64,000 bases of DNA. It comes from Streptomyces griseus subsp. griseus (lineage in GTDB: Bacteria; Actinomycetota; Actinomycetes; Streptomycetales; Streptomycetaceae). The DNA lies in assembly GCF_003610995.1 (NCBI RefSeq), contig NZ_CP032543.1, positions 1,922,001 to 1,986,000 of the forward strand. The letters are read 5' to 3'. Shown piece after piece: positions 52,740 through 61,798 of the stretch (positions are counted from its first letter, which is position 1; each line of letters starts with the position of its first letter). The position numbers and the translations under genes were made by a program. The notes below the pieces were generated by a model. It ran no database searches. It saw only the letters and a list, made by a program, of their open reading frames with translations, and was not told where the DNA came from.

Positions 52740-54133
52740 CGGGCGGAACCGCCTTCCAGCGCGGCGAGGGGTTCGCCCTGGCAGGAGTGGGTGGCCTCGC
52801 GCATCGTACGGACGCGGGCGCGCTGTTCGGCGGGCGGCAGAGCCGCGAAGACCCGCCACACCGTCTCGGCCCGGCCGGTCTGTCCGGTGGAGAGGGCACC
52901 GGGAAGGGGCTCCGGGCGGCCGGTCACCCAGCGGGTCGTGACGTACTGCGCGATGGCCTCGTCGACGACCACGGACCCGCCCCAGGAAGCGGGAAGGACG
53001 GAACACCCGGGCATCAGGCCCTGGGCGACGAACGCCTGGGTCAGCCGCTCCCCGTGCGCCCCGGTGAAGAGGGCGTCGTCGAAGCGGAAGACCACCGCGT
53101 CGGACGACCATGCCTCCGGGGAGCCGATCGTGGGGGAACCGGTGTTCTCCCGAACGGTGCGGGGCGCGCCCGGGCCCAGCTTCCGTTCGAGCAGGGAGAG
53201 CGCCGTGCCGGCCGGCCCGGTCAGGTCGGCGAGCTTCTGGCGCTGGACCCGGGAGACGCAGACCGGGCCCTCGCACACCAGCTCGGCGGCGGCCCCGTCG
53301 GCGACGTACATCCGTCGGAGGTCGGTGGGGAGCACGGCCAGCGCGATGACCAGCCCGGCCAGCAGGGGAACACCGGCCAGGAGCCTGCCGCGAGGGGTGG
53401 AGGTCATCAGGAGGGCGAGTCCGGTGGCGGCCATGCTTAGCCACCAGACGCCCTGCCCCAGATGGACGGCGGGCGCCAGGGTGGTCAGCACGTCCCGTAC
53501 CTCGGCCACCGCCGGTGACAGCAGCGACAGCTGGTTGGGCTCGGTGTACGGAATGCCCTGCTCGGTGACCAGTTGCCGCTGCCCGAGCAGGTCGCCCAGG
53601 AGGACGGTGAACGCGAAGGCGGCCATGGCGAGCGCGGGCGGGGTGAACGGGGACGGCAGAGCTCTGCCGGTCCCCAGGCCCAGCAGGGCACCGGCGGCCA
53701 GCGCGAGCACGCCGACCAGGACGATCGGCACCCAGCGCAGGTGGAGGTAGGAGGTGTTGCCCGCGACCTGCACGGCACCGGACAGGACGATCAGCGCGAA
53801 GGCGGTGACGAGCGCGAGGACCAGCGCACCCGCGAGAACGGCCGTGCGGTGGAGCAGGGGCCGGGACGTGCTCGCCAGCAGCTCCGACGCCTTCGAGCGG
53901 TGGTCGCGCAGCCCTTGCAGGGCCCCGAGCCCCACGACGACGGGCCAGAGGATGACGAGCAGGGAGCGGGTCCACAGGGCCAGTGCCGTCCACTGGGCGG
54001 TCCATGCCGTGGTGCGCTTCGCCCAGGGGCCGTCCAGCAGATACAGGTAGGCGATGCCGCCCGCCAGGAGGGCGAGGGCGGCCCAGGGGGCGATCGACCG
54101 TCTGAGTTCGGTGCGGAGGGGAGCGGTGTTCAC
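52736..54133 (-). CDS. ABC-2-like permease with external C-terminal domain
   Basis: 465 residues. About 6-7 helices fill residues 15-270 (APWAALALLAGGIAYLYLL, LLVILWPVVVGLGALQG, LVLALVTAFALIVLSGAV, VPIVLVGVLALAAGALLGLG). The last 190 residues are soluble, with Cys at VCEGPVCVSR and GLMPGCSVLPA that could pair outside the cell. ATG 54133 overlaps the ATPase stop (ATGA). No substrate motif is recognised. Confidence 0.8.
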   Translation of the reverse strand: MNTAPLRTELRRSIAPWAALALLAGGIAYLYLLDGPWAKRTTAWTAQWTALALWTRSLLVILWPVVVGLGALQGLRDHRSKASELLASTSRPLLHRTAVLAGALVLALVTAFALIVLSGAVQVAGNTSYLHLRWVPIVLVGVLALAAGALLGLGTGRALPSPFTPPALAMAAFAFTVLLGDLLGQRQLVTEQGIPYTEPNQLSLLSPAVAEVRDVLTTLAPAVHLGQGVWWLSMAATGLALLMTSTPRGRLLAGVPLLAGLVIALAVLPTDLRRMYVADGAAAELVCEGPVCVSRVQRQKLADLTGPAGTALSLLERKLGPGAPRTVRENTGSPTIGSPEAWSSDAVVFRFDDALFTGAHGERLTQAFVAQGLMPGCSVLPASWGGSVVVDEAIAQYVTTRWVTGRPEPLPGALSTGQTGRAETVWRVFAALPPAEQRARVRTMREATHSCQGEPLAALEGGSAR

Positions 54134-54939
54134 CAGTTCCCCCCATCCCGGCCGGTGCGCAGCAGGGCCGAGTAGCCGCGCTCCAGGGGGCTGTCGCCGA
54201 CGTGTTCCGGGCCGCCGGCGGCGGCGAGCTCGTCGGGTGTCCCCTGGAAGACGAGCCGCCCCTCGGCGAAGAGCACCACGTCGGTGCAGGCGGCCGCGAC
54301 ATCCTCGACGAGGTGGGTGGAGACGAGGACGCAGGTGTCCGTGCCCAGCTGCTGGAGCAGGTCACGGAACCGGACCCGCTGCGCCGGGTCCAGGCCGGCG
54401 GTCGGCTCGTCCAGCAGCAGGATCGCGGGGTCGTTGACGATGGCCTGGGCGATGCCGACGCGGCGCACCATGCCCCCGGAGAGGGTCTTCATCCTGTCGT
54501 CGGCGCGCTCGGCGAGCCCGACGCGTTCCACGGCGCGCTGCACGGCGGCGGGGACGTCGGCCTTCGGCACCTCCTTCAGCCAGGCCATGTACGCCACGAA
54601 CTCGCGGACGGTGAACCGCTTGTAGTAGCCGAACTCCTGCGGGAGGTATCCGAGCCTGCGGCGCAGAGCGCGCTGTCCGCTGCCGCCGTCGGCCGGTTCG
54701 CCCAGCAGCGTCAGACTTCCCTCGGTGGGGCGCAGGACGGTCGCCAGCGTCCGGATGAGGGTCGTCTTGCCGGCGCCGTTGGGGCCGAGCAGCCCGTGCA
54801 CACCGGTGCCGAGGGCCAGGTCGAGGCCGTCGACCGCCATCTTCCTCCGGCCGACCCTCACTCTCAGTCCGGTGGCCTGGATCTCCCAGGCGTACGTGTT
54901 CGGAGCGAGGTCGGCGGCTCGTGCCGCGGGCGTGGGCAT
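54130..54939 (-). CDS. ABC transporter ATP-binding protein
   Basis: 269 residues. Walker A GLLGPNGAGKTTLIRTL, Q-loop in LGYLPQEFGYY, signature LSGGMVRRVGIAQA, Walker B AILLLDEPTAGLD, H-loop LVSTHLVED. ATG 54939 is preferred for its GGAAGGAA site; ATG 54963, which overlaps the anti-sigma stop, is an alternative. It supplies energy for the two downstream membrane proteins. This small-ATPase type typically serves drug, peptide or lipid export. Confidence 0.95.
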   Translation of the reverse strand: MPTPAARAADLAPNTYAWEIQATGLRVRVGRRKMAVDGLDLALGTGVHGLLGPNGAGKTTLIRTLATVLRPTEGSLTLLGEPADGGSGQRALRRRLGYLPQEFGYYKRFTVREFVAYMAWLKEVPKADVPAAVQRAVERVGLAERADDRMKTLSGGMVRRVGIAQAIVNDPAILLLDEPTAGLDPAQRVRFRDLLQQLGTDTCVLVSTHLVEDVAAACTDVVLFAEGRLVFQGTPDELAAAGGPEHVGDSPLERGYSALLRTGRDGGNW

Positions 54940-54959
54940 GCGCTGTTCCTTCCGGTCGG

Positions 54960-55790
54960 TCATCGGCCGATCCCCAGACGGGCGTAGGTGTTCCGCCGGC
55001 CGATCACGACGCCGGAGGAGAGGACGAGCACCCCGGCCCACAGGGGCAGGCCGGTGCTCGTGAGGAGGTATCCGGTGTGGCCGGTGGCCAGGGCCGGGAC
55101 CACGACCGCCGCCCCCCAGAGAGCCGAGAGGAGCACGGCGGCGCGGGTCACCGCCATGACGGTGCCCAGGGCCAGGGTCAGCGTGGTGAACCCCAGGCAG
55201 GGCAGCAGCCATTGCGCCGCCCCCGCCCCGGTCGCCCAGCCGGAGGCCCAGAGGGCGGGGATCACCACGGCGAGCACCGCGGCGGTCCGCCGCAGGACCA
55301 GGGGCAGTCCGGCCAGGGAGGTCGAGGCCGTCAGTTCGTGAGCCGGGTCGGTCCCCCGGGACCAGGACACGGCCACACCGAGCACGGGCAGCAGGGGGGC
55401 GATCAGCAGGACGGGAGAGACCCCGCCGGAGCGGGCTCCGGCCAGGTCCATCAGCAGCGCGATCCCGGTCAGGCCCACCCCCGTGGCCAGCCACGGCACC
55501 ATCGCCGGGGTCAGCCAGCGCGCCGGCCGCATCCGGCCGCGGCGCTGCCGCGACCGGGTGGCCGGGGCCGCCAGCTCGGAGGCGAGTCCCGTCCACACCT
55601 TCCGGGTGAGCGCCGAGACGTCGGGCGCCTGGTCGGCGACGGTCTCCGAGAGCAGCCGGCGGCAGCCGGCGCAGGCCTCCAGATGGGACTCCACCGCCCA
55701 CAGGACGTCGGCGGGGAGGCCGGTGTCGCCCCGCACATAGGCGGCGATGGTGCGGGGTGATGCGTGTTCCTTGCTCATGTCAGTGCTCAT
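54960..55790 (-). CDS. Membrane-bound zf-HC2 anti-sigma factor
   Basis: 276 residues. The zinc-binding anti-sigma domain is VESHLEACAGCRRLLSE (HxxxCxxC) within the first 50 residues. Six or so hydrophobic segments follow from about residue 93. ATG 55790 overlaps the sigma stop; ATG 55778 is an in-frame alternative produced by a 12-bp tandem repeat (GCACTGACATGA) at the start. It should hold the ECF sigma factor until a membrane signal releases it. The multi-helix membrane part is larger than in most zf-HC2 proteins. Confidence 0.85.
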   Translation of the reverse strand: MSTDMSKEHASPRTIAAYVRGDTGLPADVLWAVESHLEACAGCRRLLSETVADQAPDVSALTRKVWTGLASELAAPATRSRQRRGRMRPARWLTPAMVPWLATGVGLTGIALLMDLAGARSGGVSPVLLIAPLLPVLGVAVSWSRGTDPAHELTASTSLAGLPLVLRRTAAVLAVVIPALWASGWATGAGAAQWLLPCLGFTTLTLALGTVMAVTRAAVLLSALWGAAVVVPALATGHTGYLLTSTGLPLWAGVLVLSSGVVIGRRNTYARLGIGR

Positions 55791-56347
55791 GTCAGTGCCC
55801 TCCGCATGGCGATTCGGGCCCGGCGCGCGCGGGTTTTGACGGTGCCCTCGGGCAGCCCCAGCAGGACGGCGGTCTCACGGACCGTGAGGCCGTCCAGGAC
55901 CATGGCCCGCAACACCGCGCGCAGTTCCGGGGCGAGCGAGCTCAACGCGTCGCCGATGTCCCCGCCGACCCGTGCGCTCAGCGCCTCCTCCTCGGCGGCC
56001 GGCGCGGTCGGCTCCGGCGCGGCCGCGACGGGCGGCGAGGCGTGGTGGGCCCGGCGACGGAAGGCGTCGACCAGGCGCCGGGCCGCGATCGTCCAGAGCC
56101 AGCCGACCGCCGTTCCCCCCGCCACGACTCCGGCGAAGCCCGCTGCCGCGCGCCAGACGGCCAGGTAGGTCTCCTGCATGACCTCGGCGACGATCTGTTC
56201 GTCGGCACAGCGCCGTCTCAGGCGCGTCGCGAGCCAGGGCGAGGTGCGCCGGTACAGCTCCTCGAAGGCGGCCAGGTCACCCCTGCTCACTCTTCGGACG
56301 AGTTGCTCCTCATCCAGCTGATCCAGTGGCTTTCCACGTGCTCTCAC
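55787..56347 (-). CDS. ECF RNA polymerase sigma factor
   Basis: 186 residues. Region 2: FEELYRRTSPWLATRLRRRCADEQIVAEVMQETYLAVWRAAAGF. Region 4: LDGLTVRETAVLLGLPEGTVKTRARRARIAMRRAL. Linked by a Pro/Ala-rich segment. The start is GTG 56347, which coincides with the predicted transcript start of an ECF-type promoter, so the mRNA is probably leaderless. It is coupled to the anti-sigma gene and autoregulated by inference. Confidence 0.9.
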   Translation of the reverse strand: MRARGKPLDQLDEEQLVRRVSRGDLAAFEELYRRTSPWLATRLRRRCADEQIVAEVMQETYLAVWRAAAGFAGVVAGGTAVGWLWTIAARRLVDAFRRRAHHASPPVAAAPEPTAPAAEEEALSARVGGDIGDALSSLAPELRAVLRAMVLDGLTVRETAVLLGLPEGTVKTRARRARIAMRRALT

Positions 56348-56353
56348 ACCTGC

Positions 56354-56382
56354 TAGACGCGCGGGTCCGGCCCCAGGTTTTC
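56354..56382 (-). promoter_or_regulatory. ECF-type promoter GAAAACC-N16-CGTCTA
   Basis: On the minus strand, GAAAACC (56376-56382), a 16-bp spacer and CGTCTA (56354-56359) match the AAC/CGTC pattern of ECF sigma promoters. The start point would fall at about 56347, the first base of the sigma GTG. Implies self-activation. Confidence 0.6.
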
Positions 56383-56431
56383 CCTTTTCTGTGATGCCGG
56401 TCACATCGGTGGAGGGGTGCGTCGCCCCGAT

Positions 56432-56468
56432 GCCGCCACGCTCCGCCGGACCGGCGGAGCGTGGCGGC
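56432..56468. repeat. 17-bp perfect inverted repeat in a divergent promoter region
   Basis: Two exact 17-nt arms around a 3-nt GAC loop, between the ECF sigma gene and matB, both transcribed away. A terminator makes little sense here unless an undetected RNA enters it; a protein-binding or cruciform function is possible. Confidence 0.6.
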
Positions 56469-56602
56469 CGACGGCGGTGCCCGAGCGGCCGACGCCGCGG
56501 GGACCGGCTCCGCGGACCCGGGCGCGGCCTCCGGCGGACAAGTACGGCGCCGGGGCCCGCGCGCTCTGCCCGATCGCGGGAGCGCCCCCTAAGCTTCCGG
56601 GC

Positions 56603-58078
56603 GTGACCTCCCTTCTTCCCGCGCTCCAGTCCCCCACCGGCCCGGCAGCCTCCAGGGAGGCCGTCCGCTTCGGTGACCTCTCCCTGACGTACGGCGAGCT
56701 GGCCGCCGCCTCCACCGTCCTCGCCGCGCGAATCGCGGAGGCGGGCCGGGTCGCCGTCTGGGCCACTCCGACACCGGGGACGGTGATCGCGGTGGTGGCG
56801 GCGCTGCGGGCCGGGGTGGGGGCCGTGCCGCTCAACCCCCGCACGGGCGAACGCGAGTTGGCGCACATCCTGGCCGACAGCGAGCCGACCGCCGTGCTGG
56901 CGGGTCCGGACGACGAACTGCCCCCGGCGCTGGAGAAGCTGCACCGGGTGGCGGTCGACGCACGGGCGTTCGCGAGCACGGCCGACCACGCGGCGGGAGA
57001 GGAGGACCCCGAGGCCCCCGCCCTGATCGTCTACACCTCCGGCACCACCGGCCCGCCCAAGGGAGCCGTTCTGCCCCGCCGGGCGATCGCCGCGTCGCTG
57101 GACGCGCTGGAGGACGCCTGGGGGTGGACCGGTGACGACGTCCTGGTGCACGCGCTGCCGCTGTTCCACGTCCACGGGCTGATCCTGGGCGTGCTCGGGC
57201 CGCTGCGGCGGGGCGGCTCCCTGCGCCATCTGGGGAAGTTCTCACCCGAGGGGGTGGCCCGTGAACTCGGCTCCGGGGGCACGATGCTGTTCGGCGTACC
57301 GACGATGTACCACCGGCTGGCCGAGGTGCTGGACGCCCCGGCGGGTGGGGCCGAACGGGACGCGCTGGCAGGGGCGTTGAGCGGGGCGCGGCTGCTGGTC
57401 TCCGGTTCGGCGGCGCTCCCCGTGCACGATCACGAACGCATCGCGGCGGCGACCGGGCGGCGCGTGATCGAGCGGTACGGGATGACGGAGACCCTGATGA
57501 ACACGGGGATCCGGGCGGACGGCGTACCGCGCCCGGGCACGGTCGGCCCGCCGCTCGCCGGGGTGGAGCTGCGCCTGGTGGAGGAGGACGGCACGGTGCT
57601 GGACGGCACGGAGGCGATCGGCGAGATCCAGGTGCGCGGCCCGAACCTCTTCACCGGCTATCTGAACCGTCCCGACGCCACCGCCGCCGCGCACACGGCC
57701 GACGGCTGGTTCCGTACGGGCGATGTCGGCACGGTGGACGACGACGGATACGTACGGATCGTCGGGCGCAAGGCCACCGACCTGATCAAGAGCGGCGGCT
57801 ACAAGATCGGCGCGGGCGAGATCGAGAACGTGCTCCTCGGCCACCCCGGAGTCCGGGAGGCGGCCGTGACGGGCGAGGAGGACGCGGACCTCGGTGAGCG
57901 GGTCGTGGCCTGGGTGGTCGCGGCCGACCCGGACTCTCCACCCCTCGCCGAAGAGTTGGCGGACCATGTGGCGTCCCAGCTGGCCCCGCACAAGCGCCCG
58001 CGCACGGTGCGCTTCCTGGACGCGCTGCCCCGTAACGACCTGGGCAAGATCATGAAGAGGTCGCTCCATGCCCGCTGA
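56603..58078 (+). CDS. matB: Malonyl-CoA synthetase (MatB type)
   Basis: 491 residues, an acyl-adenylating enzyme that ligates malonate (or methylmalonate) to CoA. P-loop VYTSGTTGPPKGAV; substrate-pocket region GATMLFGVPTMYHR-like; RVIERYGMTETLMN; TGD motif WFRTGDVGTV; A8 hinge GRKATDLIKSGGYKIGAGEIEN; catalytic Lys in RNDLGKIMKRS. The close agreement of these segments with remembered Streptomyces MatB supports the name. The start is GTG 56603. The carboxyltransferase follows with an 11-nt overlap, pointing to a malonyl-CoA/CoA-thioester operon. Confidence 0.92.
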   Translation: MTSLLPALQSPTGPAASREAVRFGDLSLTYGELAAASTVLAARIAEAGRVAVWATPTPGTVIAVVAALRAGVGAVPLNPRTGERELAHILADSEPTAVLAGPDDELPPALEKLHRVAVDARAFASTADHAAGEEDPEAPALIVYTSGTTGPPKGAVLPRRAIAASLDALEDAWGWTGDDVLVHALPLFHVHGLILGVLGPLRRGGSLRHLGKFSPEGVARELGSGGTMLFGVPTMYHRLAEVLDAPAGGAERDALAGALSGARLLVSGSAALPVHDHERIAAATGRRVIERYGMTETLMNTGIRADGVPRPGTVGPPLAGVELRLVEEDGTVLDGTEAIGEIQVRGPNLFTGYLNRPDATAAAHTADGWFRTGDVGTVDDDGYVRIVGRKATDLIKSGGYKIGAGEIENVLLGHPGVREAAVTGEEDADLGERVVAWVVAADPDSPPLAEELADHVASQLAPHKRPRTVRFLDALPRNDLGKIMKRSLHAR

Positions 58079-59696
58079 GCCTTCGGCCCGGATGACGGCC
58101 CGGGAGGCGATCGCGCTGCTCACGGGCGGCGCGGACCTCACCGAGCACCGCCCGCCGCCGCGCACCCTGCCGCCGGACGGTCCGCTCGGCTGGGCGGGGT
58201 ACGACGCGGCACGGGAGCGGGCGGCGGAGCGGACGGGCGAGGACGAGTCCGTGGTGTACGGGACGGGGGCCGTCGGCGACCGCGCATGCGTCCTGCTCTC
58301 CTTCGAGTTCGGCTTCCTCGGCGGGTCGTTGGGGCAGCTGACGGGAGACCGCTTGGGGGCCGCGTACGGACTGGCGCTCTCCCGGCGCCTCCCGCTGGTC
58401 GCGCTCGTCGCCACGGGTGGCAGCCGGATGCAGGAGGGCATGGTCGCGCTGACCCAGCTCCAGCGGGTGGCGGCCGCCTCCACCCGGCTGCGGGCGGCGG
58501 GGCTCCCGCAGATCGCCGTGGTCCGCGACCCCACGACCGGCGGCGGCTGGGCCACGGTGGGCGCGGGCGCGGATGTGGTGCTGGCCCTGCCGGGCGCCCA
58601 GGTCGGGTTCGCCGGATCCCGGGTACGCCCGCCGGACGCGGACCCGTACGCGTACGGCTCGGAGGGCCAGTTCGCGGCGGGCCAGGTGGACGCGGTGGTC
58701 CCGGCCGGGGAGCTGCGGGGGACGGTGGGGCTGTGGCTGCGGGCGCTGGGAGCGGACGTGCGGACCGGCTCCCCCGGACCGCACGACGCCTCGCGCGCCG
58801 CCGCGATCCCGGCACGGACCGAGGCGTGCGAAGCGGCCGGGGCCGAGGGGTATGAGCCATCTCGGACGCGGGCCGAGACCTGTGAAGCAGCCCGGGCCGA
58901 GGCCGAAGGATATGAGGCATCTGGGGCGGGGGTCGAGGCGCATGGAGCGGACCGAGCCGAGAGGTCGGAGGCGTCTCCGGCGCGGGCCGGGACGCGTGAG
59001 GTGCACCGGGCCGAGGCCGCTGCCCCTGAGGGTGGCCCCGCCGCAGCGCCCCTTCCCCGCGCCCAGGCGCCCGCCTCCCCCAGGCTGCCGGGGACCGGCC
59101 GGGAGGCGGTGGTGCGGGCCCGCTCCCCGCAACGCCCGCGCGCGGAAGCGTACTTGGCGGACTACTTCACCGTACGGCTCCCCCTCCACGGGGACCGGTG
59201 CGGCGGTACGGATCCCGGGCTGCTGACCGGCTTCGGGCTGCGCGCGGACGGGCAGCCGGTGGCGTACGTCGCGCAGTGCGGGACCCCGACCCGCCCGGCC
59301 GGGTACCGCGCGGCGGCCCGCACGATCCGGCTCGCGGACCGGCTCGGCGTCCCCGTCCTCACCCTGGTCGACACCCCGGGCGCCGCCAACGACGCCGAGG
59401 CGGAACGGGCGGGCGCGGGCGCGGCCATCGCGGACACCTTCGCGGCGATCGCGGCGGCCCGGGTCCCGGTGACGACGCTGGTGATCGGCGAGGGCGGCTC
59501 GGGCGGTGCGCTGGCCCTCGCGGCGCCGGGCAACACCCATGTGACGGCGGACAGTTACTTCTCCGTCATCGCCCCCGAGCTCGCGGCCGCGATCCTCAAG
59601 CGGCCGCCGTCCGAGACCGGCGCCACCGCCGACCAGCTCCGCCTGCGGCCGCAGGACCTGGTCGAACTGGGCATCGCCCGCTCCATCGTGACCTAG
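58068..59696 (+). CDS. Fused carboxyltransferase (AccD/AccA-like) with a repeat linker
   Basis: 542 residues. The beta-half crotonase-fold domain (about 40-240: FLGGSLGQLTGDRLGAAYGLAL, ATGGSRMQEGMVALTQL) and the alpha-half (about 360-540: PVLTLVDTPGAANDAEAERAG, VIGEGGSGGALALAAPG) resemble acyl-CoA carboxylase carboxyltransferases. Between them is an extra, Ala/Glu/Arg-rich linker of about 80-110 residues made of imperfect repeats. ATG 58068 overlaps the matB stop, with AGAGG upstream. No biotin-carboxylase gene is nearby; its partner subunit lies elsewhere, or it runs as a decarboxylase. Confidence 0.85.
   Translation: MPAEPSARMTAREAIALLTGGADLTEHRPPPRTLPPDGPLGWAGYDAARERAAERTGEDESVVYGTGAVGDRACVLLSFEFGFLGGSLGQLTGDRLGAAYGLALSRRLPLVALVATGGSRMQEGMVALTQLQRVAAASTRLRAAGLPQIAVVRDPTTGGGWATVGAGADVVLALPGAQVGFAGSRVRPPDADPYAYGSEGQFAAGQVDAVVPAGELRGTVGLWLRALGADVRTGSPGPHDASRAAAIPARTEACEAAGAEGYEPSRTRAETCEAARAEAEGYEASGAGVEAHGADRAERSEASPARAGTREVHRAEAAAPEGGPAAAPLPRAQAPASPRLPGTGREAVVRARSPQRPRAEAYLADYFTVRLPLHGDRCGGTDPGLLTGFGLRADGQPVAYVAQCGTPTRPAGYRAAARTIRLADRLGVPVLTLVDTPGAANDAEAERAGAGAAIADTFAAIAAARVPVTTLVIGEGGSGGALALAAPGNTHVTADSYFSVIAPELAAAILKRPPSETGATADQLRLRPQDLVELGIARSIVT
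58808..59020 (+). repeat. Four in-frame 54-60 bp repeats in the carboxyltransferase linker
   Basis: Starting with units like RTEACEAAGAEGYEPS, RAETCEAARAEAEGYEASG and RAGTREVHRAEA, the DNA shows about four degenerate copies, all in multiples of three, so the reading frame is preserved. Confidence 0.6.
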
Positions 59697-60183
59697 GAGG
59701 CGCTGACCGAGGGGCCGCCCTCCGCACCAGGGTGTCCCAGAGGGCGACGGCCTGTTCCACGGTGGCGGCGAGGCGCTCCAGGGACACGCCGTCGCGCGCC
59801 TCGACGGAGAGCCCGTGGAGGACGGTCGCGTAGAAGGCGGCGACGGAGCGGACGTCGGTGTCGCCCCCCAACTCCCCTTCCTCGACCGACCGTTCCAACC
59901 GCGCCTCCAGCTCCGCGACCACCGCCCTGCGACACCCGGCCAGATGCTCGGCGACCTCTCGGTTCTGCTGGGAGCAGTTGGTGGCCGCGAGGACGATCAT
60001 GCAGCCACTGGGGGTGCCCGGGTCGGCGAAGAGGGCGGTGTTGCCGCGCGGCATGGCCTCGACGGCGCCCCGGGCCGTCGGCTCCTCCCGCAGGGCACGG
60101 CCGGTCGACGATCCCGCGGTGGCGCCGTAGAGGTCCACGGCCTCCCGGAACAACTCCTCCTTCGAGCCGAAGGTGTTGTGGAG
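59596..60183 (-). pseudogene. TetR-family regulator stub lacking its HTH
   Basis: NTFGSKEELFREAVDLYG at the break is the last turn of a TetR HTH; the rest is an intact helical C-terminal domain (GCMIVLAATNCSQQ, VAAFYATVLHGLSVEARDGVSLERLAATVEQAVALW). The first 35-40 residues of the DNA-binding domain are absent and the sequence changes at about 60183 into an oppositely oriented reductase stub. No ribosome site. The ORF reads past the usual end into the carboxyltransferase gene on the other strand. Confidence 0.8.
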
Positions 60184-60423
60184 GCCGTCAAGGGCCTCGC
60201 TCATGACCTGGCGCCCAAGGGGATCACGGCGAACACCGTGGACCCCGGCCCCACGGTCTCCGACATGAACCCGGAGGTGGCGGAGGCGGAGCGCCTGAGG
60301 ACGGCCGCGAAGGTCATGGGCGCCGGCGCCGACATCGCGGGGGCCGTGGCCCTCCTGGCGGGCCCGGACGCCCGGTGGATCACCGGCACGTCGCTGGCGG
60401 TGGACGGCGGGTACACGGCCTGA
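60183..60423 (+). pseudogene. Short-chain dehydrogenase C-terminal stub
   Basis: VEAVKGLAHDLAPKGITANTVDPGPTVSDMN and PDARWITGTSLAVDGGYTA are the last 80 residues of a classical SDR (substrate loop PGP and C-terminal GG-Y). The Rossmann nucleotide site and the catalytic Tyr-Lys are absent, and no start precedes it. It is head-to-head with the TetR stub, as intact TetR/SDR pairs would be, but with the shared 5' region deleted. Confidence 0.8.
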
Positions 60424-60537
60424 CGGAGCCGTACGTCGGCCTGATGGCGCGGTTCGTACGCTACGGCTACGGGCCGCGGCCTCGGAGCGCACGAGGCTCT
60501 ACGGGACCGGGCCCCCGACGTCGTCGGGAGGAAGGCG

Positions 60538-61798
60538 CTACGGCTGCGGGTCCCGGGCGTCGTAGCGGGCGAAGCCGCGCCACTTCAGGGCGAGCAGGGA
60601 GACGGCGACGACGCAGGCGGCGCCTCCGCCGACAACGGCCACGGCGGTGAGGTGAGGTCGGCGACCGAGCCGGCCAGGAAGTCGCCGAGCCGGGGCCCGC
60701 CCGCGACGACGACGATGAAGACGCCCTGGAGCCGGCCGCGCATCTCGTCGGGTACGGCCGCCTGGAGCATGGTGTTGCGGAAGACCATGGACACGGTGTC
60801 GGCGCACCCGGCGAGGGCGAGGAAGAGCAGCCCGAGCCAGAGGTGCCGGGTGAGCCCGAAGACGGCGATGGCGGCGCCCCAGCTGCCGACGGCCAGCAGG
60901 ACGGCGAGGCCGTGCAGCCGGATGCGGCCGAGCCATCCGGAGAAGACCCCGCCGAGGAGCGCCCCGAGCGCGGGGCGGCGACGAGCATGCCGGTGGTCCG
61001 GGCGTCACCTCCGTACCAGAGGATCGCGACGACCGGGAAGAGCGCCCGGGGGTGGGCGAGGACCATGGCGCACAGGTCGGTCAGGAAGGTCATCCGGAGA
61101 TTGGGCCGGCCCGCCAGGAACCGCAGCCCGTCCAGTACGGAGGCCCGTTTGTGCGCCCCTTCCTCCCGGTCGGGCAGCATCGAGGGCAGCCGCCACATCG
61201 CGTAGAGGGAGGCGGTGAAGGTGACGGCGTCGACGGTGTACGCGGCGCGGTACCCCCACCAGCCGACGATCAGCCCGCCCAGCATCGGCCCGACGAGCGC
61301 GCCCGTCGTACTGGTCATGGAGCTCAGCGCGTTGGCGGCGGGCAGCTGTTCGGGCGGCAGCAGCCGGGCGATCATCGAGGAGCGGGCGGGCGCGTTGAGC
61401 GCGAAGCAGACGGCCTGGAGGGCGACGATCGCGTACAGCAGGCCGACGTTCTCGATCCCGGCGAAGGTGGCGGCCGCCAGGACGAGGGCAAGCGAGAACG
61501 ACCCGGCGGCGCTGAACAGCCCGAGCTTGCGCCGGTCGACGGTGTCGGCGACGGCGCCGCCGTAGAGCCCGAACACGACGAGCGGCACGAGCGAACAGAA
61601 CCCGATGAGCCCCACGGAGAACGCGGACCCGGTGATGTCGTAGACCTGGAGCGAGACGGCGAGGGCCGTCATCCCCTGCCCGATCCAGGACACGGTGTTC
61701 CCGAACCAGAGCCGCCGGTAGTCGGGGTAGGCCCGCAGCGGGGTCAGGTCGGCGAATATCCGGGTGCGGTGTACAGGTGGTTCGCTCGTTTCGGTCAC
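60538..61798 (-). pseudogene. MFS exporter broken by two frameshifts
   Basis: The first two thirds read cleanly as a 12-helix MFS protein (FADLTPLRAYPDYRRLWFGNTVSWIGQGM, GLYGGAVADTVDRRKL). After TTGMLVAAP at about 60972-60976 one base is missing from a C-run (G-run on the plus strand). The second frame (AVPDEMRGRLQGVFIVVVAGG) then shifts again near 60650, where a 5-bp CTCAC duplication occurs; the third frame ends LLALKWRGFARYDARDPQP, stopping at 60538. The start is GTG 61798, probably leaderless with TACCAT as -10. Confidence 0.8.

Noticed and set aside
56603..59696. matB plus carboxyltransferase as a polyketide cluster
   Set aside because: No ketosynthase modules or tailoring genes nearby; housekeeping thioester supply is the simpler reading.
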